From positions 1-5,149 of the forward strand of contig CAJXOV010000217.1 in the NCBI GenBank assembly GCA_913057815.1: 5,149 bases of DNA, read 5' to 3'. The notes under the pieces are model-generated. The model was given only the letters and a program-made list of their open reading frames with translations, had not been told where the DNA came from and made no database searches. This document shows, piece by piece, positions 1 through 5,149 of this stretch. Source of the stretch: an uncultured Flavobacteriales bacterium (GTDB taxonomy: Bacteria > Bacteroidota > Bacteroidia > Flavobacteriales_D > Sanyastnellaceae). Every line of letters starts with the position of its first letter. Position 1 is the stretch's first letter. Made by a program: the position numbers and the translations under genes.

Positions 1-42
1 CCTCTCTATTCGTCGGCAGCGTCAGATGTGTATAAGAGACAG
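1..42 (+). other. Nextera i5-side sequencing adapter (artefact)
   Basis: This is synthetic sequence, not genome. Bases 10-23 read TCGTCGGCAGCGTC, the Nextera Read 1 adapter, and 24-42 read AGATGTGTATAAGAGACAG, the 19-bp Tn5 mosaic end. Bases 2-9, CTCTCTAT, match the i5 index known as N502/S502, and base 1 fits the last base of the P5 segment that precedes the index. The match is exact across all 33 adapter bases. Biological sequence begins at 43. The adapter supplies the apparent stop codon (22-24) and last six residues (LSLIHI) of the gene that runs into it. Confidence 0.98.
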
Positions 43-2082
43 GAGTAATCCTAAAATTAAAAATAGCAGCCATTTGTAATTTATTAGATCAGATAATGAT
101 TTTTTCTCGTAGCTCACTGACACTATTTGAGAGTTGTTCATTATCAAGCTTGACAATGTGTTGATTTGATCTGAAGTGACCATCTTTCCTCCGTTTCTCT
201 CCGCTAAATTAAATAACAGGTTATGATCGGCTTGAGTTCTTAGTTGTTCAACTACTACAGGAGAAACACTAAATTGACCTGATTTCTGAAGTTTTTTTCC
301 AGCAGCAGTTACTGATGATTTATAAGTGTAATTTCCTGCAGGCAAAATTCCTGCATCTAATCTATATGAATTTCCATTTTGACTGAAAACAAAAGGGAAG
401 TCGTCTCCAGTTTCATTTTCTAGAATTACAGAAATTTCTTGATCTAGCAAAGGCTCGAAGCTTTCATTATATACCTCAGCATTAAACACGATTCTTTGAG
501 TTTCATCAAATCTACTTTTTGTGCTTATTCTAAATAAACTCTTGTCTTCTTTACTAGCTAAAAATTGTACGGTTTTTAAAAACCACTTATCAAAAAGAAC
601 GTGGTTTCCTTTATCTAAATGATTAAATAGTCTCCATCTCCAAAGCCCTTCACCACAGAACACTCCGATTTTCACATCGTTTTTTTCGTTCAATGAAAAA
701 AGAGGGTCTTGAGTAGTAATTGGTCCAATCTGTTGAAAAAGGAGAGTGTTAATACCGGGAGAAGCCTCTGTTTTTCCAAAAGGCACATTAATCGGGGGCC
801 ATTTTTTAATCTTAGAATTTAACTCATCATCTACTAAGAATGATTTAAATCCAGAATTAAACGACCCATTTACGGCATTTGTATTTCCATTAGTACTTGA
901 TAAGCTTACACCTAGATTAAGGTCTTTAAAAGCGTTAAAGTTGGTTTGAGTTCCCCAAATGAATAGCGATGGAATCTCTTTTTCTAAGGCACTATTAATT
1001 AGTTGGGTATTTCCATTCAATGATGGCATCTGATGAAAAATAGCTAGATTATAATCTGCTATGTTTTTATCGAATTGACCTTCCTGAAAAACCTCAACTT
1101 CATAATTTTCATTGGAAGAAATAGTCTCTTTTAATGCTTTAATATCTGGATGTGGAGTAGCTGCTATAATAGCGACTTTCTGTCGACTGTCTAGGACATC
1201 AACATAAATATCTTTAGCATTGTTAGATGTCGTGACTTCACCATTGACAGTGGTTAATGAAACTATGTATTTTTGAATTCCTGGAGATTTAGCCTCTAAA
1301 ATTACAGGGATAGTCTCTAGAAAATCTTCGCTCGTTAAGTTGATATCTTGAGTAAATAAAGTAGAACCGTTTTTAGAAACAGATAACCTAGTTCTTTCTC
1401 CACTGAGGGAGTTAGCGGCCACGGAAATCTCTAAAGGAAACTTATTTCCTAGATATGCTAGTCGGTTATGTGCTACTTCTTGAATAAAAAGATCCTTAAA
1501 CTTCGTAGTGTCACCTAAAGCTATAGTATAGATAGGTGTTTTGAGCTTTACGTTTGAGTACAAAGGATTTTTACCTTTTGTATAAATACCATCTGACCCA
1601 ATAATTACAGCACCTAAATTTCTGTTAGAATAGCGCGCATATATTTCATCTAATAGCTCTGAATAGTCTGTTTGTTTTTCGGAGAAATCAAGTTTAAGTC
1701 CATCATTTATTTCAGAACCGAAAGTGAAAGTAGCTACTTCAAATTTCTCGTTTAACGACTCTGTTAGGTTTTCTAGTTCAGATGGAAGAGTTTGATTGTA
1801 AAAAGTACTATCTCCTTTAATTTTAATAGACTCAGAATTATCTTGAGCAATAACTACAATAGGTTTTTCTGTTTCTATAAACGCATTTTTAACCAATGGT
1901 TCTAATAAGAAAAATGCCAAAACACTTACCGATATACACCTGAATAAAGCTATTAATAGTTTTACTATTGGATGAATATCACTAGTGAGTCTGTCTTTAA
2001 AGTAAAGCGCACTAGCGAATATCAGTCCAGCTAAAATGCTGAATATGATGTACCAATTAGGATATTGAGTAAGTATTTCCAA
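43..2082 (-). CDS. Membrane-anchored VWA-domain protein with GATase-like region, 3'-truncated
   Basis: The 680 genuine residues look like the Bacteroidota VWA-domain membrane proteins, distantly like BatA/BatB; the function is not established. Two membrane helices (about residues 11-28 and 38-61) flank a positively charged loop, which places the following domains in the periplasm. The VWA domain (about 73-190) has a complete metal-binding MIDAS site: D81-x-S83-x-S85, T138 and D164 in a GSDG turn. An Ig-like beta region (about 200-295) follows, then a region resembling class I glutamine amidotransferase folds (about 300-510), starting VAIIAATPHPDIKAL and ending with GEGLWRWR (477-484). A second beta-rich region (about 515-607) and a third helix (from about 669) complete it. 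I see no obvious amidotransferase catalytic triad, so that region is probably structural. The start is TTG: an in-frame TAG lies four codons upstream, and the first in-frame ATG is codon 352, far past the membrane helices. The C-terminus is cut by adapter in the middle of the last helix, probably losing 10-20 residues. The gene begins 29 bp after fabG, so cotranscription is likely. Confidence 0.85.
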
Positions 2083-2111
2083 AGGATTAAACTATTGCTA
2101 CGCTAAACGTA

Positions 2112-2858
2112 TTAAGTAAGCATTCCACCATCTACGTTAATTACTTGACCTGTAATATAAGCACTCATATCAGAAGCTAAGAACACTACTAGATTAGCTA
2201 CATCTTCAGGAGTTCCACCTCTTTTAAGAGGAATAGCGTCTCTCCATTCTTGTACAGTTTTTTCATCTAAAGCTCCTGTCATTTCAGTTTCTATGAAACC
2301 TGGAGCGATGGCGTTTGAACGAATATTTCTAGACCCTAACTCTAGCGCTACAGATTTAGTAAACCCTAATATTCCTGCTTTAGAAGCGGAGTAATTCGCT
2401 TGACCTGCATTTCCTTTTACTCCTACTACAGAACTCATATTAATAATAGAACCAGCTCTAGCTTTCAACATAGGACGCATCACAGCTTTAGTTAAGTTAA
2501 AGCATGATTTTAAGTTTACTTCCATGATTTCATCCCAATGTTCCTCACTCATTCTCATAAGTAGGTTATCTCTAGTGATTCCAGCATTATTAACCAGTAC
2601 GTCTATTTTACCAAAATGAGCCATAACATCTTCGGCTAATTTTTGCGCAGAGTCGAATTTAGAAGCATCTGATTTAAACCCTTTAGCTTCACCACCTTTG
2701 GCTGCTAATTCTTCTTCTAAAGCTTTGGCTCTGTCATCAGATGACATATAAGTGAACGCTACTTTAGCTCCCTGAGCTATGAAATGTTCAGCTATTCCTT
2801 TTCCTATTCCTCTGGAAGCTCCAGTTATGATGGCTACTTTACCGTCTAATAAACCCAT
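2112..2858 (-). CDS. fabG: 3-oxoacyl-[acyl-carrier-protein] reductase FabG
   Basis: This complete 248-residue short-chain dehydrogenase/reductase is predicted to reduce 3-oxoacyl-ACP to 3-hydroxyacyl-ACP with NADPH, the first reduction of each cycle of type II fatty acid synthesis in the cytoplasm. The Rossmann nucleotide-binding motif is TGASRGIG (12-19), followed by NNAG (90-93). The catalytic tetrad is intact: N115, S143, Y156 and K160, with the same spacing as in E. coli FabG (N110, S138, Y151, K155). The stretch GNAGQANYSASKAG around the active site, the PGFIETEMT loop (187-195) and the ending ITGQVINVDGG are typical of true FabG rather than a general SDR, and the length is normal. The start is ATG; upstream is A/T-rich with no Shine-Dalgarno sequence, as is common in Bacteroidota. 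No other fatty acid synthesis genes are in the window, so a second, specialised FabG paralogue cannot be excluded. Confidence 0.93.
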   Translation of the reverse strand: MGLLDGKVAIITGASRGIGKGIAEHFIAQGAKVAFTYMSSDDRAKALEEELAAKGGEAKGFKSDASKFDSAQKLAEDVMAHFGKIDVLVNNAGITRDNLLMRMSEEHWDEIMEVNLKSCFNLTKAVMRPMLKARAGSIINMSSVVGVKGNAGQANYSASKAGILGFTKSVALELGSRNIRSNAIAPGFIETEMTGALDEKTVQEWRDAIPLKRGGTPEDVANLVVFLASDMSAYITGQVINVDGGMLT

Positions 2859-2900
2859 GTTATATGCTTAATTTTTATTGTGCGGCTAAGTTATGAGATT

Positions 2901-2914
2901 GGCGTTGCAATGCC
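2901..2914. repeat. 14-bp near-palindrome in the sulP-fabG gap
   Basis: GGCGTTGCAATGCC is a dyad with a perfect GGC/GCC outer arm and a TTGCAA core; only the pair at positions 4 and 11 is mismatched (G opposite T). There is no loop, so it is a poor terminator hairpin, and no T-tract follows on the minus strand. It lies 42-55 bp before the fabG start, where an operator could sit. The rest of the 111-bp gap (2859-2969) holds no open frame or RNA gene that I can see, and no good match to the Bacteroidota promoter (TTTG, about 19 bp, TAnnTTTG). Chance is a real alternative for so short a site. Confidence 0.25.
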
Positions 2915-2969
2915 TGACTTTGAGGTTAATTTTTTATAACACAAATCAGTAATAAATCTTTCCTAGAAT

Positions 2970-5120
2970 TCAGCTTGATTTCTTGATTATAGCCTCCATC
3001 TCTTTCATTAAGTGTATGATGTTAGCATACTCATGAATGTGAGCTGGTCTAAAGTTGGTAGGGAAAATCAAAACTGCTTCTCCACTAGATTCGATGTGTG
3101 TTATGTCACTCTTGTGCAGGAATTCAATAAACTCTGTAGTAAAGAATTCATCTGCTGCTTTTGCATCTTCAACTCTCACGGTAAATGCTTCTGAAAACCC
3201 TGAATATGAAATATAATCAATGTCTTTGTGAGCTGCAAAATCCAAGTATTTATCTAAAAATTCTTTTCTTTCGATTGTGAATTTTGGAATTTTGTAAGGC
3301 AGTTTTATAAGACCTAAAGTAGAAATATATTCTCTGTAAGCCATATATGCTCCTTCTTCGAATGTGAGGTCGGTAATCTCCAAAGAAATTTCTCCTTGAT
3401 CATTCCATAGGCAGTTACGCTTGAACTCTATGGCTCTTGATTTAAAAAAGTAGAAAGGAAGGTAATCTTCGGTTTGGCCAATAGGTTCTGTTTCGTAATT
3501 CCAATTTAGCTGTTCTGCTATTTCCTTAATGCTCTTTTCCCTTTTGGTCATTCTGTGAGTAGAAGTGGTAAGTAACTTCAGACCCATTTTATGATTAGTA
3601 GAAGATATATGATTATCTAGTCCTTTAATATTAACTATCCCTCCATTTTCTACATGCAGTTTTTGAAATTCATAGACTTTTTCTAAGGTCGAAAAGTCAA
3701 CTAGCCGAGCTTCTGAAAAATCGATATTCACTTTGGCAGACTTTGGGATCTCGCCTAACAGATTATTCATCTTAATAGCACCAAGAAAATTGGCAATTCC
3801 TTTAATTTTAAGATCGTATCCACCACCTTCTTTAGGAACTAAAAGAGAACCCGAGTTGAATACCATTTGAATAAACCGTTGTGTAGGTACTCTAGCTAGA
3901 AGTAAATGAGTAATAGCCACGATTAACAACCCTCCAAAAATCCCTGCTAATAATCCATTGTATAGTGTAATAAAAAGAGTTCCAGCGAAGAAAATGAACT
4001 GTTCTATTCCCTGATCCAGAACTTGCTTAAATACTTTAGGAGAAGCCAATTTATAACCCGTATACACTAAAATTACAGCCAGTGCAGCGTAGGGAATAGG
4101 AAGTTTATAAGGGGCAGGAGGGAGAATGATAGCCAATACTAATATGGTCATAAATATACCATGATATAAGTTGGACCATTTAGTCTTAGCGTTGTTCTGC
4201 ACGTTTACTGTACTTCTTACAATTACTGTAATGACAGGTAAGCCCCCTAACATTCCAGAAACAGCAGAGCTAAGCCCAACTCCAACAAGATCTCTATCAA
4301 AATTGGTTTTCCTTCTATAGGGATCAATTTTATCTACAGCTTTCCCCATGGCTAATGATTGTATAGAAGCTATTAAGGTAATTCCTGTTACTGAAGTCCA
4401 GAACTTGCCAGTTCCTATCATAGAAAAGTCTGGAAAAATAAGAATGTCTTCAATCTTGGTTGGGATTTTCACAAGTAGATTTTCTCCTGCGAATTTTCCG
4501 AAAAGATTCATAATAGCAGAATCTTCATTAGCGAATCCAAACGCTATGGCAAACGGAACAGAAATCAATAAAACCCACATAGGAGCTGGCACGAACTTGA
4601 AGAGATTATATCCAATCCGCGATTGAAATATTAATAATAAAAGGCCTGCTATAGAGATAATGGCCACCCATGGATTAATGTTGGTTAAATTGGCTAAAAA
4701 GTCACCTATTTGTGCAATTGGCTGACTAACGCTGGATTTTTTTCCAATAAAAGCCACATGAATTTGCTGCGCAAAAATTATTATTCCTATGGCAGTCATT
4801 ATCCCGTTAATCACAGAAGAATGAATGAATTCAGCTAGTTTTCCAAGTTTCAAGAATCCAAGTACTACCTGAATTAGACCAGAGATCACAATAGCTGCCA
4901 AAACGTAGTTTAACCTTTGAGGATCGTCACCCCAGGCAGCTAATGAACTAACAATTATAGCTATTAATCCAGCAGCTGGACCGTTTATGGCTAGGTGACT
5001 ACCTCTAAAAAATGTAGTAACTATTCCACCAACTACCACTGCTATTATTCCCGCCATGGGAGGAACACCAGAAGCTAGAGCTATACCTAATGCTAGCGGT
5101 AAGGCTACAAAAGATACACT
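2970..5120 (-). CDS. SulP-family inorganic anion transporter with STAS and extra C-terminal domain, 5'-truncated
   Basis: The 716 genuine residues (numbered from the codon at 5118-5120) form an inner-membrane SulP/SLC26-type transporter, which moves sulfate, bicarbonate or a similar anion; the sequence does not settle which. The fragment opens inside the first helix with VALPLALGIALASGVPP, followed by the conserved GSHLAINGPAAG (about 40-51), part of the anion-site half-helix in this family. The signature GGLPVITVIVRSTVNVQ lies at about 292-308. Hydrophobic helices continue to about 407. A cytoplasmic STAS domain covers about 430-520, with IDFSEARLVDFSTLE as its beta-strand/helix core. A further region (about 525-716) has no family I can name; its marks are YLPFYFFKSRAIEFKRN, TDLTFEEGAYMAY and THIESSGEAVLIFP. 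Related Bacteroidota SulP proteins seem to share this extension. The real start is missing, probably 15-30 residues upstream: the open frame runs into adapter, where a GTG at 5133-5135 would give false residues MYKRQ. It ends in TGA, 111 bp before fabG. Confidence 0.9.
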   Translation of the reverse strand, partial: SVSFVALPLALGIALASGVPPMAGIIAVVVGGIVTTFFRGSHLAINGPAAGLIAIIVSSLAAWGDDPQRLNYVLAAIVISGLIQVVLGFLKLGKLAEFIHSSVINGIMTAIGIIIFAQQIHVAFIGKKSSVSQPIAQIGDFLANLTNINPWVAIISIAGLLLLIFQSRIGYNLFKFVPAPMWVLLISVPFAIAFGFANEDSAIMNLFGKFAGENLLVKIPTKIEDILIFPDFSMIGTGKFWTSVTGITLIASIQSLAMGKAVDKIDPYRRKTNFDRDLVGVGLSSAVSGMLGGLPVITVIVRSTVNVQNNAKTKWSNLYHGIFMTILVLAIILPPAPYKLPIPYAALAVILVYTGYKLASPKVFKQVLDQGIEQFIFFAGTLFITLYNGLLAGIFGGLLIVAITHLLLARVPTQRFIQMVFNSGSLLVPKEGGGYDLKIKGIANFLGAIKMNNLLGEIPKSAKVNIDFSEARLVDFSTLEKVYEFQKLHVENGGIVNIKGLDNHISSTNHKMGLKLLTTSTHRMTKREKSIKEIAEQLNWNYETEPIGQTEDYLPFYFFKSRAIEFKRNCLWNDQGEISLEITDLTFEEGAYMAYREYISTLGLIKLPYKIPKFTIERKEFLDKYLDFAAHKDIDYISYSGFSEAFTVRVEDAKAADEFFTTEFIEFLHKSDITHIESSGEAVLIFPTNFRPAHIHEYANIIHLMKEMEAIIKKSS

Positions 5121-5149
5121 CTGTCTCTTATACACATCTGACGCTGCCG
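5121..5149 (-). other. Nextera Read 1 adapter, reverse complement (artefact)
   Basis: Bases 5121-5139 read CTGTCTCTTATACACATCT, the reverse complement of the 19-bp Tn5 mosaic end. Bases 5140-5149, GACGCTGCCG, are the first ten bases of the reverse complement of the Nextera Read 1 adapter. This is the same adapter as at the left end, in inverted orientation, not the i7-side adapter (which would continue CCGAGCCC). Biological sequence ends at 5120. Confidence 0.98.

Noticed and set aside
746..949. Plus-strand open frame of 67 codons
   Set aside because: It lies wholly antisense to the strongly supported VWA gene, and its peptide shows no recognisable domain; it is a shadow frame.
2891..2898. 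TAACTTAG on the minus strand as a -7 promoter element for fabG
   Set aside because: It has one mismatch to TAnnTTTG, and there is no TTTG/TTG at the expected spacing of about 19 bp upstream, so it is too weak to annotate.
2859..2969. Rho-independent terminator after the SulP gene
   Set aside because: No GC-rich stem-loop followed by a T-tract is visible on the minus strand; the one dyad has no loop and no T-run after it.
3012..3194. Plus-strand open frame of 60 codons
   Set aside because: It is antisense within the C-terminal part of the SulP gene, with a cysteine-rich composition of no clear family; no ribosome-binding or promoter signal supports it.
4348..4626. Plus-strand open frame of 92 codons
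   Set aside because: It is antisense to the membrane domain of the SulP gene, where the reverse strand of hydrophobic codons tends to stay open; no family is recognised.
1..5149. Terminal inverted repeats suggesting a transposon
   Set aside because: The repeats are the Tn5 mosaic end joined to the commercial Read 1 adapter and an i5 index, so they come from library preparation; no transposase gene is present.

Overview
The window is an assembled fragment of a Bacteroidota chromosome, probably of the Cytophagales/Flavobacteriia kind. The evidence is AT-rich sequence, no clear Shine-Dalgarno sequences before the genes, and three protein families whose architectures are typical of that phylum. 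The phylum is a fairly safe inference; the order is a guess. Both ends are synthetic: bases 1-42 and 5121-5149 are untrimmed Nextera (Tn5 tagmentation) adapter, so only about 43-5120 is biological. Such ends suggest an untrimmed short-read, possibly metagenomic, contig.

All three real genes lie on the minus strand and read from right to left. First (2970-5120) is a SulP-family anion transporter with a STAS domain and an unusual further C-terminal domain of about 190 residues; its N-terminus is lost at the right adapter. After a 111-bp gap comes a complete fabG-type 3-oxoacyl-ACP reductase (2112-2858) with all catalytic residues. After only 29 bp follows a large membrane-anchored protein with a von Willebrand A domain and a glutamine-amidotransferase-like region (43-2082). 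It starts with TTG and loses its last residues at the left adapter.

The short spacing suggests fabG and the VWA gene are cotranscribed. The SulP gene may be separate or read through into fabG; I see no hairpin terminator and no convincing promoter in the 111-bp gap, only a short near-palindrome. The three genes do not form an obvious pathway: FabG serves fatty acid synthesis in the cytoplasm, SulP imports an inorganic anion, and the VWA protein has no established role.

I found no RNA genes, mobile elements, CRISPR arrays or convincing new system. The most practical result is the adapter contamination, which adds false residues to both edge proteins. The most interesting biological leads are the SulP C-terminal domain and the fabG-VWA pairing.
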